The notes under the pieces: generated by a model | The model's input: only the letters and a program-made list of their open reading frames with translations | What the model was told of the DNA's origin: nothing | The model's database searches: none | Position numbers and translations under genes: made by a program | Assembly: GCA_025408425.1 (NCBI GenBank) | Contig: JANXYX010000050.1 | Location: forward strand, 124,001-188,000 | Direction of reading: 5' to 3' | DNA length: 64,000 nucleotides | DNA from: Granulicella sp. | GTDB lineage: Bacteria; Acidobacteriota; Terriglobia; Terriglobales; Acidobacteriaceae | In this document: positions 49,665 through 58,383 of the stretch, one piece after another | Layout: the number at the start of each line of letters is the position of its first letter | Numbering within the stretch: position 1 is the stretch's first letter

Positions 49665-51118
49665 TAGCGCAGCTCTCCGATATAGACAGCGAAGGGCGGC
49701 AGGGTGACGGAATCAAGATGTATGGCGCCCATGCCGCTGTCTGACCGTAGGATGGTGCGGAGGAAGCTGCCGCGCAAGTGTAGACGCTGCATGTCCGCGG
49801 TAAGCGACAGCTGTACCGGCTGGCCGGTGAGATTGCAAAGAAAGACGATAGGAGGCGCGATGGCCGAGACGATGAGCGGCTTGCGAACCCAGGCGAGGAC
49901 GTGCTGGCTGTCGTGATCCAGAGAGAGGTTGACGCCGGAGCGCAGGGTGAGGTTGCTGTGCTGAATGATGCTGAGCTGGCGATACCAGTTGAGCAGGGAT
50001 CTGGGATCGGCGTCCTGGGTGGCGACGTCGGGAGCGGTGTTGGCTGGCTGGGTGTTGGACTGGAGGCCGGGGTGGGCCGGTGCTGTGGTCACAGGCGGCG
50101 GAGAGCTGCCCCATGGCATTGTCGAAGGCTTGTCTGGTTGCTGGTTGGAGGGTGCAGGGGCCATCCCGACCTCCTGGCCGAAGTAGACCATAGAGGCGCC
50201 GCGAGTGGTGAGGAGGAGGGTGGCTATCACTTTGTCCAGGTCTGGATTGGTGACGGCGAAGCGGGTGATGCTACGGGTGTGGGTGGCGTCATCCGTGAGG
50301 ACCACGGGAACGCTGCCGCTGGAGTGAACTAAGGCGTCGTTGCTCTCCAGTGCTGTTCGAAAAGCTGTGGCATCGAGTTGCGTGAGAGGGCTGAGGTAGG
50401 GGTTCAGCAGAAGTTGAGGAGCGTCGCCGTTGCGCAGGGACTCTGCTGGTCGTCCACGTGGGGGAGCGGACGGGGTGAGAGGTCCGATGAGAATGCGCTC
50501 GCCGACGTAGCTCTTTGCTACGGCCCGGAGTTGCCGGAGTTGGTTGGTGCTGTCTGGCGGGTTGGGCTCTGTCTGGGCGGTAGGAGCAGCGAGGCGGAAG
50601 CCGGCGATTCCACGGCTAAGCCAGAAGCGTGCGACGCCGGAGAGATCGGCGGTTGGGGAGCTGGGTTGCAGATCGATGAGGACGCGGATGTTGTGGCGGC
50701 TGGCCTGGATGACGAGGTCGTCGAAGTCATCGAGGGTGCCGAGCGCGGGATCGATGACCTGCTGGCTCGTCTGGCTGGCGGCGGGGACTGCCGGGGGATG
50801 AAGCTGCTCGATGAGAACTGCATCGACGCCCAGGGATTGAAGATAGTCGAGGCGCTGAACGAGGCCGCGCAAATCGCCAGTGCCGTCGGCGTTTGAATCC
50901 TGAAAACGATGCGGATCGATGGTGTAGATGACAGCATGTCTCCACCAGGAGTTTGGCGTGAGACCAGAACCGACCCATCCGGGCCGGGCAAGCGTTTGCG
51001 CAGATGTGAGTGCCGGCACGATGCAGGCTAGGCCGAGGAGAGCGAGGATCCGCGGAAGCCGGCGGCTACGCGAGGACGGGGTCTGAGATGGAGAGAAGAT
51101 CGGCATAGACGAAGCCAT
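49661..51118 (-). CDS. Secreted GH13-like (alpha-amylase family) protein lacking catalytic residues
   Basis: A 485-residue exported protein (signal about 1-40, ending LTSAQ). The GH13 barrel is recognisable: NSWWRHAVIYTIDPHRFQDSNADGTGDLRGLVQRLDYLQSLGVDAVLIEQLHPP, IDPALGTLDDFDDLVIQASRHNIRVLIDL, and MVYFGQEVGMA. However, the region-II motif GFRLD reads GFRLAAP (nucleophile Asp to Ala), region I has PSS in place of PNH, the region-III glutamate is replaced in ILIGPLTPS, and region IV lacks the NHD. The barrel is also shortened between regions I and II. It is probably a non-catalytic, carbohydrate-binding relative. The ATG at 51118 was chosen among several. Confidence 0.8.
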   Translation of the reverse strand: MASSMPIFSPSQTPSSRSRRLPRILALLGLACIVPALTSAQTLARPGWVGSGLTPNSWWRHAVIYTIDPHRFQDSNADGTGDLRGLVQRLDYLQSLGVDAVLIEQLHPPAVPAASQTSQQVIDPALGTLDDFDDLVIQASRHNIRVLIDLQPSSPTADLSGVARFWLSRGIAGFRLAAPTAQTEPNPPDSTNQLRQLRAVAKSYVGERILIGPLTPSAPPRGRPAESLRNGDAPQLLLNPYLSPLTQLDATAFRTALESNDALVHSSGSVPVVLTDDATHTRSITRFAVTNPDLDKVIATLLLTTRGASMVYFGQEVGMAPAPSNQQPDKPSTMPWGSSPPPVTTAPAHPGLQSNTQPANTAPDVATQDADPRSLLNWYRQLSIIQHSNLTLRSGVNLSLDHDSQHVLAWVRKPLIVSAIAPPIVFLCNLTGQPVQLSLTADMQRLHLRGSFLRTILRSDSGMGAIHLDSVTLPPFAVYIGELRY

Positions 51119-51130
51119 CACGCTCGACAA

Positions 51131-51465
51131 CTTGAGCAGACGTTACAGAGATGCTACGCGAGAACATCGGACCAGCGCTGACAAAGGTGTGGAACTCGCC
51201 ACGTTCTCCGCAGGGATCAGCGATGCTTTTTGAGCGATTTATATGGTCTGAAGGTGGATATTTGTGTGGCTGGGATGGTCATTTTTCGGACTCAAAAACA
51301 CCTCCGAGTGACTTGGTTTTATTTAGTGCGGAGTTATGACTTTTATTCCTGCGGCTTAACTGTTCGAGAGGGATGCTGGCGCGATAGACTCCTCTAGCTT
51401 CGATTTTCGGCAGGGTGCCGTCGCGTCCTGACAGCCAGCAGTAATTTCCCTTGAAGGAGTATCAC
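51131..51465. other. Intergenic region between divergent GH13-like and GH38 genes
   Basis: About 335 bases holding the two promoters. A TAGACT -10-like box lies at about 51383-51388; its surrounding GCGATAGACTCCT is identical to 13 bases at 1393-1405 in front of ku. A 62-codon frame (51151-51339) has no SD or recognisable features and is not called. Confidence 0.4.
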
Positions 51466-54400
51466 TTGGATTTTTCGTTCCGTCTTCCAGTTGCGCGCAG
51501 AATTGTTACCGCTTTCATTTCCACGGCGGTTTTTTTGATGCTGGTTGTTTTTCAGGGTAATTCTGCAGAGGCGCAGTCCCCGAAAGAGGTTGCAGCGATT
51601 GTGCAGAGCTTGTCTCCGGCGTCGCAGCAGGTGATTGAGCGACTGTCGACGTTTGATAGCCTGCCGGCGGAGCAGTGGCGCTACCACTCGGGCGATCTGG
51701 CCCATGGCGAAGCGGTGGATACGGATGACTCTGGCTGGGCGCTGGTGGGGCCGCGGAGCCAGGGTGCAACGGAGGCTGCGTGGTATCGGCGGACGGTGGA
51801 AGTGCCGAAGACGTTGAATGGGTATGACCTGACCGGGGCACGAATCTGGTTTCAGTTCCGAGCCAACGCGAATGGACCGATACCGGAGATTATTTACTTC
51901 AACGGGCGGCGGGTGGCGTTGGGCGATGACCTGGAGCCGATCGTGCTATTCGATCAGGCCAAGCCGGGCGAGAAGGTTGTGATTGCAGTGAAGTTGCTGC
52001 ATACGGTGGATACGAAGCGGTTCGATGGGACGAAGTTGAAGATCGACTTTGCGGCTGGGCGACCGAATCCGGAGGACCTGCGGCTGGAGTTGCTTTCGAC
52101 GACGTTGCTGATTCCTTCGCTCTCAAAGGAAACGGCCAAGGACATGGCAACGCTGCAACAGGCGATCGGTGCGGTGGATCTGAAAGCGCTGGATGCGAAC
52201 GATCAGGCGAAGTTCGATGCATCGCTGGTGCAGGCGAAACAGATTCTGCAGCCATTGAAGCCAGTGCTGCAGCAGGCGACGCTGCACCTGACGGGCAACT
52301 CGCACATTGACGCGGCGTGGTTGTGGCCATGGACCGAGACCGTGGACGTGGTGAAGCGGACGTTCAGCACTGCGCTGCAGTTGATGAACGAGTATCCGGA
52401 TTACACGTACACGCAATCTGCGGCACAGTACAACGAGTGGATCGCGGACAAGTATCCGGCGATGAACGAAGAGATCAAGAAGCGCATCAAGGAGGGCCGC
52501 TGGGAGGTCGTAGGCGGAATGTGGATTGAGCCGGACCTGAATATGCCGGACGGCGAGTCGCAAGTGCGGTCGTTGCTGCTGGGCAAGCGGTTCTTCCAGA
52601 AGGAGTATGGGGTGGATGTGCGGATTGGGTGGAACCCTGACTCGTTTGGGTATAACTGGCAGCTTCCACAGATCTACAAGCGGTCTGGCGTGGACTACTT
52701 TGTGACGCAGAAGATGACGTGGAATGACACGAATCAGCTGCCGTTCAAGCTGTTCTGGTGGCAGTCTCCGGATGGCAGCAAGGTGCTGACGTACTTCCCG
52801 CATGATTATGCAAACAACAATCTGAACCCGGTTCGGCTGACGGCTGATCTGGCTTCGGCGCGGCAACGGGCACCGGGTATGGAAGAGATGATGGACCTGT
52901 ACGGGATCGGCGACCACGGCGGCGGACCGACGCGGGCGGTTCTGGATGAGGGCCAACACTGGGCGGGACCGGACAAGATCATGCCGAAGGCGGAGTTTGG
53001 AACGGCACAGGCTTTCTTCACGAAAGCGGAGCAGCAGGTATCGAGCAACTCGCCAGTGTGGGACTACGGGGCGATGGCAAAGGGCTATACGTTTCCCGCG
53101 GCGGAGGCAGGCAAGATTGCGATTCCGACGTGGAAAGACGAGATGTATTTTGAGTACCACCGCGGGGTGATGACGACGCAGGCTCAGCACAAGCGGAACA
53201 TGCGGGAGAGCGAGGAATGGACCCTGAACGCGGAGAAGTACGCTTCGCTGGCATGGCTGGGCGGGGACCGCTATCCGAATCAACAGTTTACCGATGCCTG
53301 GAAGAAGATCACGTTCAACAACTTCCACGATCTGGCAGCGGGATCTGGAATCGGGATCATCTACAAAGAGGCGCAGAAGGACTACGACGCAGTGCGCTGG
53401 GCAACGAATGAGATCTCCAATAATGCGTTGCAGACGCTGGCAGCGGGGGTGAATACGAAGGTTGCTGGAGATGTTCCGGTGCTGGTCTTCAATCCGCTGG
53501 CCTGGAAGCGTACGGGCGTTACTACCGTGGAGGTGCAACTACCGTTGGCTGCGGCAGGCGGGGTTTCGGTGCTGGATGCGCACGATCAGGTTGTGCCTTC
53601 GTCGGTGTTGTCGAGAGACTCGAAGACGAATCGGTACAAGCTGCTGGTGCAGGCAAAGGATGTACCGTCGATGGGCTATGAGGTGCTGCATGTGGTCTCG
53701 GGTTCGAGGCAGTTCACTGGCGACCTGAAAGCGAGTGGAACCACGCTGGAGAATGCGGCGCTACGCGTGGTGGTTGACCCGGCGACGGGTTGCATTACAA
53801 GCCTGTTCGACAAGAAAGCGAACTTCGAGAGCCTGGCGAAGGGCGCGTGCGGGAACCAGTTACAGACCTTCAAGGACACGCCCAAGCAATACGACGCGTG
53901 GAATATCGATCCGGGCACGCTGGACCATATGACGCCGATCACTGGCGTTGACTCAGTAAAACTGGTTGAGAACGGACCGATGCGGGCGGTGATTCGTGTA
54001 ACCCGTAGCTGGCAGAACTCGAAGTTCGTGCAGGACATCCAGCTGTATGCAGGAGCGAATACGGTGGATGTGATCAACGACATCGACTGGCACGAGACGC
54101 ATGTGCTGCTGAAGGCGGCGTTCCCGCTGGCGGCGAGCGGGCCGATGGCTACGTACGAGATTCCTTATGGCACGATCGACCGTGCGACCACGCGTAACAA
54201 TTCGTGGGAGGAGGCGAAGTTTGAGGTTCCGGCGATGCGTTGGGCGGACCTGGGCGATGGACAGCATGGCTTCAGCCTGTTGAACGAGGCGAAGTACGCC
54301 TACGACGCCAAGGACAATGTGCTGCGGCTGACGATGCTGCGCTCACCGACCTGGCCTGATCCGGATGCGGACCGTGGGCATCAGCACTTCAGCTATGCGC

Positions 54401-54810
54401 TGTATCCGCATGCCGGAACGTGGAAGCAGGCATTAACGGAGCGCGCGGGCTACGAGTACAACTATCAGTTGCGCGGGATGCAGGTGGCATCGCATACGGG
54501 CAGCCTGCCGGTGGAGCACTCGTACCTGTCGGTGGCTCCGGAGAACGTGGTACTGACTGCGGTGAAGAAGGCCGAGGACGACAATGGCTTGATTCTGCGA
54601 GTGTTTGAGTGGGCTGGGAAGGAGTCGACCGTTACGTTTACCGTTCCGCCGGGAGCGACGGGTGCGACCGAGACCAACCTGATGGAGAAGCCGCTGGGCG
54701 CCGCTCTGCCTGTGGCTGGCAATAAGGTGAGCGTGGCGATTCATCCGTACGAGATTCTTTCGGTACGGGTGGATTATGCGCATGATGCGGCGGTGGCTTC
54801 CTCGAAGTAA
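51466..54810 (+). CDS. GH38 alpha-mannosidase, secreted
   Basis: A 1114-residue glycoside hydrolase family 38 enzyme with signal peptide (RIVTAFISTAVFLMLVVFQGNSAEAQ). LTGNSHIDAAWLWPWTETVDVVKRTF is the metal-binding HxD motif (about residue 280), VGGMWIEPDLNMPDGESQVRSLLLGKRFF follows, and WNPDSFGYNWQLPQIYKRSGVDYFV includes the probable nucleophile Asp (about 390). Zinc-dependent release of alpha-mannose from glycans is expected. The start is a TTG at 51466, 6 bases after GAAGGAG; the frame opens 15 bases earlier with another TTG that overlaps the SD. A perfect 13-base terminator hairpin follows. Codon use is G-ending, unlike genes left of 42 kb. Confidence 0.94.
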   Translation: MDFSFRLPVARRIVTAFISTAVFLMLVVFQGNSAEAQSPKEVAAIVQSLSPASQQVIERLSTFDSLPAEQWRYHSGDLAHGEAVDTDDSGWALVGPRSQGATEAAWYRRTVEVPKTLNGYDLTGARIWFQFRANANGPIPEIIYFNGRRVALGDDLEPIVLFDQAKPGEKVVIAVKLLHTVDTKRFDGTKLKIDFAAGRPNPEDLRLELLSTTLLIPSLSKETAKDMATLQQAIGAVDLKALDANDQAKFDASLVQAKQILQPLKPVLQQATLHLTGNSHIDAAWLWPWTETVDVVKRTFSTALQLMNEYPDYTYTQSAAQYNEWIADKYPAMNEEIKKRIKEGRWEVVGGMWIEPDLNMPDGESQVRSLLLGKRFFQKEYGVDVRIGWNPDSFGYNWQLPQIYKRSGVDYFVTQKMTWNDTNQLPFKLFWWQSPDGSKVLTYFPHDYANNNLNPVRLTADLASARQRAPGMEEMMDLYGIGDHGGGPTRAVLDEGQHWAGPDKIMPKAEFGTAQAFFTKAEQQVSSNSPVWDYGAMAKGYTFPAAEAGKIAIPTWKDEMYFEYHRGVMTTQAQHKRNMRESEEWTLNAEKYASLAWLGGDRYPNQQFTDAWKKITFNNFHDLAAGSGIGIIYKEAQKDYDAVRWATNEISNNALQTLAAGVNTKVAGDVPVLVFNPLAWKRTGVTTVEVQLPLAAAGGVSVLDAHDQVVPSSVLSRDSKTNRYKLLVQAKDVPSMGYEVLHVVSGSRQFTGDLKASGTTLENAALRVVVDPATGCITSLFDKKANFESLAKGACGNQLQTFKDTPKQYDAWNIDPGTLDHMTPITGVDSVKLVENGPMRAVIRVTRSWQNSKFVQDIQLYAGANTVDVINDIDWHETHVLLKAAFPLAASGPMATYEIPYGTIDRATTRNNSWEEAKFEVPAMRWADLGDGQHGFSLLNEAKYAYDAKDNVLRLTMLRSPTWPDPDADRGHQHFSYALYPHAGTWKQALTERAGYEYNYQLRGMQVASHTGSLPVEHSYLSVAPENVVLTAVKKAEDDNGLILRVFEWAGKESTVTFTVPPGATGATETNLMEKPLGAALPVAGNKVSVAIHPYEILSVRVDYAHDAAVASSK

Positions 54811-54840
54811 TGGGGAGGCTGCTGAAGGACCACTACGATG

Positions 54841-54886
54841 CGCGTCCTGCTGCACCTATGATCGGGAGCAGCAGGACGCGTATTTG
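54841..54886 (+). terminator. Rho-independent terminator of the GH38 gene
   Basis: CGCGTCCTGCTGC (54841-54853) pairs perfectly with GCAGCAGGACGCG (54868-54880) around a 14-base loop, then TATTTG. It separates the mannosidase from the RHS cluster. Confidence 0.75.
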
Positions 54887-54887
54887 T

Positions 54888-55709
54888 ATGACGCAATCTA
54901 AATCGAGTTATACCGGCAAAGAACGAGACGCGGAATCAGGGCTGGATAACTTCGGAGCACGGTATTACGGAAGTGCAATGGGCCGCTTCATGTCGCCTGA
55001 TTCTTTCGGTGGTCACTACACAGACCCGCAAACCCTGAACAAATACTCCTATGTGAGAAATAATCCCCTGCGATATACCGACCCCACAGGCCACGATTTG
55101 CAGGAGGACTGCAAGCAAACGAAGGACAATCATGCCACTTGCGGCGGTAGCGGCAGTCAGAAGCATGTTGGGACGACAGACGCAAAGGGAAAATTCCATG
55201 TCACACATTTCCAAACAGACAAAAGCGGAAACCTTGCCGGGCATGACGTTAGTTTCAATACTAACGGCATCCATATTGATGGAAACAATGCAGAGTTTAT
55301 CTCTGGCACGGACCCCACGCGGGTGAATGGTCAAGCCGGTACCGGATGGGATCAGACCCACTTTGTCGTGAATTCTAACTGCAACGAAACCTGCGCGGCA
55401 GGGGGCGCTATCTTTGGAAGTCCTCAGCAGCTCAGCAATCTTGTTCATACGGCATTGGTGGGTCCAAACAAAGGTTTGGACAGCGCTGGAGGGCACGAGG
55501 GAGATCAGTACAGAGGCGGTAACAAAGACGGTCCAGACATGCACCTTAGTTTCATAGAGGGTCGAGCTTTTGACTCTATGCACTTCGACGGGCGCTATCC
55601 GTATGGAAGTGTTGGTGGGTTTGCTGATCACGCTTGGTCGTGGATGCACCCTGAAGGACATCGAGAAGTACCGCTTCCGCAAGATATCAATCCGGTACCT
55701 CAGCCATGA
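54888..55709 (+). CDS. Free-standing RHS tip 1 with unknown C-terminal (toxin-like) domain
   Basis: A 273-residue protein that starts directly in the RHS core-associated segment: SSYTGKERDAESGLDNFGARYYGSAMGRFMSPD, then NKYSYVRNNPLRYTDPTG (residues 7-68), the conserved boundary after which RHS toxins diverge. Residues 70-273 are unrelated to anything I know and rich in His, Gly and Asp (DMHLSFIEGRAFDSMHFDGRYPYGS near the end), possibly an enzymatic tip. No upstream RHS shell is present and no signal peptide is seen. The stop overlaps the next gene by 4 bases (ATGA), as expected for a toxin-immunity pair. A toxic activity is inference. Confidence 0.75.
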   Translation: MTQSKSSYTGKERDAESGLDNFGARYYGSAMGRFMSPDSFGGHYTDPQTLNKYSYVRNNPLRYTDPTGHDLQEDCKQTKDNHATCGGSGSQKHVGTTDAKGKFHVTHFQTDKSGNLAGHDVSFNTNGIHIDGNNAEFISGTDPTRVNGQAGTGWDQTHFVVNSNCNETCAAGGAIFGSPQQLSNLVHTALVGPNKGLDSAGGHEGDQYRGGNKDGPDMHLSFIEGRAFDSMHFDGRYPYGSVGGFADHAWSWMHPEGHREVPLPQDINPVPQP

Positions 55710-56788
55710 TGAAGAACTTAGCAATGTTCCTAATCGTCGGCTTTGGACTGCTGAAGGTGGCCGATAAAGACGCATCGGTTCTGCGTCTCAAGCCAAGTGT
55801 GCCGTTGGCTCACTCCGTTCCGAGAACGCTTTTCGAGGAAGATGGCAGACTTGTTATTGCATATCCGGCGGTCGACAAGCAGAGTGGCTCACGCAAGTTG
55901 AGGATTTCGCTGTTCAATCCAAAAGACGGCAGCGAGGTCAAGGGGCGATTTTACGACGCCCCTGTGGAGGACTCGACGCAGAGTTCAAGTGTTTTACTTG
56001 CATCGAAAGACAACCGCGCTCTTTACTACGTCAACCTCAAGGGAGCACCGATCATCCTTATGATCGATGCCAACAGTCTCGATTTGTTAGGCCGTTCGGA
56101 GACGAAGTATTTCGGCACCAACGACTATCTGCCTCATGCAGAGATTACGACCCAACAAGAGCTGGTACTGGTGGCAGGAAGCCAAGTCCCGGGTCAAGCT
56201 GTTCACATCGTCTCAGTAGATGCTAGCGACGTGTCGAAGAAAGTCGCCGATTTTACTGTACCTGCCAAACCTGGGTGGGGAACCCAGTACAAGCTCACTA
56301 GTGATGGCAAAGCGATCTGGGTCGGAGGTGGCAAACACTGGAGAAAGACAAGGCTATCAGATGGGCAATTAGAGGGCACCATCGATGCAGTCAACGACAT
56401 TCATGAACTGCTGCCCATTCCGAGTGGAGTTATCGGCCTGACTGATCTGGCTCAGGCGGGCTTCCTTCAGTCGTTCAGTGATGACGGTCATCAGCTACAA
56501 ACCAAAGCTATGAATGGCTGTGGCTTCGTATCAGGGAGAATAGCTCCCAATCCAGGATACGGGGTAGCCGTGTGTGAGAGTACCGGAACGAGTGAATGGA
56601 CTTTCGGTAAACGGGGGAGCGGGCGCGCTATCGTCTTCAATGTGCCTTCTCTGAATACAGTCGGAACAGTGTCGGTGTCGCAGCGCGACAAAGGCTACTC
56701 ACCCGCCATCTGGATAACGGAAAAGGACATTCTCGTAAGTGAAAGCGACTCCCAAGGATCAGTTCGAGTCTGGCACTTGGCACGATAA
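55706..56788 (+). CDS. Hypothetical beta-propeller-like protein, candidate immunity partner of tip 1
   Basis: A 360-residue protein with an N-terminal hydrophobic stretch (MMKNLAMFLIVGFGLLKVAD) that may be a signal or anchor. The rest has repeated beta-strand patterns (RALYYVNLKGAPIILMIDANSLDLLG, GKAIWVGGGKHW, SPAIWITEKDILVSESDSQGSVRVWHLAR), suggesting a propeller, but no named family. Its start overlaps the stop of RHS tip 1 by 4 bases, and its own stop overlaps the start of tip 2 by one (TAATG). This strict coupling on both sides makes a cognate immunity role plausible, not proven. Confidence 0.65.
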   Translation: MMKNLAMFLIVGFGLLKVADKDASVLRLKPSVPLAHSVPRTLFEEDGRLVIAYPAVDKQSGSRKLRISLFNPKDGSEVKGRFYDAPVEDSTQSSSVLLASKDNRALYYVNLKGAPIILMIDANSLDLLGRSETKYFGTNDYLPHAEITTQQELVLVAGSQVPGQAVHIVSVDASDVSKKVADFTVPAKPGWGTQYKLTSDGKAIWVGGGKHWRKTRLSDGQLEGTIDAVNDIHELLPIPSGVIGLTDLAQAGFLQSFSDDGHQLQTKAMNGCGFVSGRIAPNPGYGVAVCESTGTSEWTFGKRGSGRAIVFNVPSLNTVGTVSVSQRDKGYSPAIWITEKDILVSESDSQGSVRVWHLAR

Positions 56789-57549
56789 TGCAGGCCTCCT
56801 TCAACTACGACTGCATTCCACATGTTGTGCATTTAAATGTTTTAACTGCATCCCGTTCTACCGGCAAAGAAAGAGATACAGAATCAGGACTCGACTTCTT
56901 CGGGGCCAGGTACTACAGCAGCAGTATGGGCCGGTTCATGTCGCCGGACTGGGCGGCGAAGGCTGAGCCAGTTCCGTATGCGAAACTCGACAACCCCCAG
57001 ACGCTGAATCTCTACGGATATGTGAAAAATAACCCCTTGTCCATGTCGGATCCAGATGGGCATGTTGATTGGAAGCTACTAAAGAGCGCTGTCCAACAAA
57101 TTCTTGGTTCAGTCTCGGTAAAACTAGCAGCGGGTGTGGGTATTGAGTATGGGGTAAAGAGAAATAAGGTAGAGGCCAAGGCTGGTGCTGCGGCAAAAGG
57201 TGAGTGGTCTATTTCAAAAAAGGGACAGTCGTTTCAGGTTAGGGGAGAGGCTGGCGTTGAAGCTAAAGCAGGCCACACAAAGATCGGCGCCATGCCATCG
57301 GCAACACTTAAGCTGCTTGATAATGGTCAAAGAGTCGATAATCCGAAAGTTGAATTGGACTCCGGTTTGGAGGGCGGGGCCAGCGGTAAAACTATGTCCG
57401 CTATGCAAGGAAGTAAAGAGACCAGTTTTGGTGCCACAGCTGGCGATGTTGGAGTAGTCGTCGAGGGTGCTGTAAGTGTCGACAAAAAGGAAATTGTCGA
57501 AGGCGCTCACGATTTTGTTCACGCAGTGGTAAGCAATCCACCAAATTAG
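56788..57549 (+). CDS. Free-standing RHS tip 2 with different C-terminal domain
   Basis: A 253-residue protein with a 20-residue leader (MQASFNYDCIPHVVHLNVLT), the RHS core segment ASRSTGKERDTESGLDFFGARYYSSSMGRFMSPDW and NLYGYVKNNPLSMSDPDG (up to residue 91), and a C-terminal domain (92-253) unrelated to tip 1. The domain is Ala/Gly/Lys-rich with repeated EAKAGAAAKGEW and EAGVEAKAGHTKIGAM elements, predicted beta-rich; function unknown. The leader has an equivalent in the decayed copy at 58194. It is coupled to the preceding gene by TAATG. Confidence 0.72.
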   Translation: MQASFNYDCIPHVVHLNVLTASRSTGKERDTESGLDFFGARYYSSSMGRFMSPDWAAKAEPVPYAKLDNPQTLNLYGYVKNNPLSMSDPDGHVDWKLLKSAVQQILGSVSVKLAAGVGIEYGVKRNKVEAKAGAAAKGEWSISKKGQSFQVRGEAGVEAKAGHTKIGAMPSATLKLLDNGQRVDNPKVELDSGLEGGASGKTMSAMQGSKETSFGATAGDVGVVVEGAVSVDKKEIVEGAHDFVHAVVSNPPN

Positions 57550-57712
57550 GGGCGTACTTCCGATCAAAATGAGTTTAATTGCAACGTTGGATAGCGTCTC
57601 ATCATAGCTATCGGATGTCCTTTGCACCGCGTACCGCAAAGTTTCCCCGATATAACGCTGGACGTTCTTGAATGACTCTTTGAGCTATACCGGAAGCATG
57701 AGAGGTGTCGGA

Positions 57713-58051
57713 ATGTATTCCAAAAGTAAGCAAAAGGCGCTATACATTGCGTTTTATTGCACAATCTTTTTGACGCTCCAGCTGTGGGGTCTCGACAAGA
57801 GCCAGGCCCTTGACAACTTAGTTCGTTCGAACCAGTACTTGTATATTGTGTCCCAGGCTGCGGGTGTCTTGGCGACAATTGGAACGCTATTTTTGTATTT
57901 TCCAATGGTATTCCACTGTGTGCGGTGGAGCAATCTATCCCGTATTGGAAAGATTGCATGGATTCTGATGTTCGTTGTCTTTATCTGGGTCGGATCATTG
58001 CTCTATTACTTGATCGTTTACCGGCGAATGGCGGCCAAGATTGAAGAATAG
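57713..58051 (+). CDS. Small membrane protein, candidate immunity partner of tip 2
   Basis: A 112-residue protein with three probable transmembrane helices: ALYIAFYCTIFLTLQLWGL (about 9-27), YIVSQAAGVLATIGTLFLYFPMVF (about 44-66) and IAWILMFVVFIWVGSLLYYLIVY (about 80-102), ending in the charged RRMAAKIEE. Many immunity proteins to membrane-acting effectors look like this, which together with its place after tip 2 suggests such a role; no family is recognised. ATG 57713 was chosen since GAGGTG lies about 5-6 bases upstream; in-frame ATG 57698 is an alternative. The upstream GAGCTATACCGGAAG resembles the tip-1 sequence GAGTTATACCGGCAA. Confidence 0.6.
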   Translation: MYSKSKQKALYIAFYCTIFLTLQLWGLDKSQALDNLVRSNQYLYIVSQAAGVLATIGTLFLYFPMVFHCVRWSNLSRIGKIAWILMFVVFIWVGSLLYYLIVYRRMAAKIEE

Positions 58052-58193
58052 GGCTTAATCACTTACATGGAGTTCTTCAGCGCCATATACCTAACAGTAC
58101 GCGATGATGCTCATCTAAGCTGTTTCGAGGGTCAATCATAGCGACGACGTCACTATCTCACGGTTGTGGTTGAAATGGGGTCACATCACTACG

Positions 58194-58322
58194 ATGCAGA
58201 CCGACTTCATTTACGACTGCACTCCACGTTATGTGCAACCATGCGTGCTAAACGCATCCCGTTCTACCGGCAAAGAACGCGATGCGGAGAAGGACAAGCA
58301 ACAGCGGATCTCTACGGGATGA
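58194..58322 (+). pseudogene. Decayed RHS tip remnant with the same leader as tip 2
   Basis: The frame reads MQTDFIYDCTPRYVQPCVLN, then ASRSTGKERDAEKDKQQRIS and a stop at 58320-58322. Leader and boundary match tip 2 (MQASFNYDCIPHVVHLNVLT, ASRSTGKERDTES), but the core is cut after KERDAE and joined to unrelated sequence with an AAGGACAAGCAACAGC direct repeat (58290 and 58332, one base difference in context). It is probably the trace of a third cassette. Confidence 0.65.
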
Positions 58323-58383
58323 CAAACAAAAGGACAAGCAACAGCAAGGGGAAAAGCAACGCTTTGGTGGGGAGAGTGCGTCG

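Noticed and set aside
51151..51339. 62-codon plus-strand frame in the GH13/GH38 intergenic region
   Set aside because: No SD, no recognisable composition or motif, and it occupies the expected promoter region.
52123..53538. 471-codon minus-strand frame opposite the GH38 gene
   Set aside because: Arg/His/Leu-rich antisense shadow; the GH38 catalytic motifs lie on the plus strand in this stretch.
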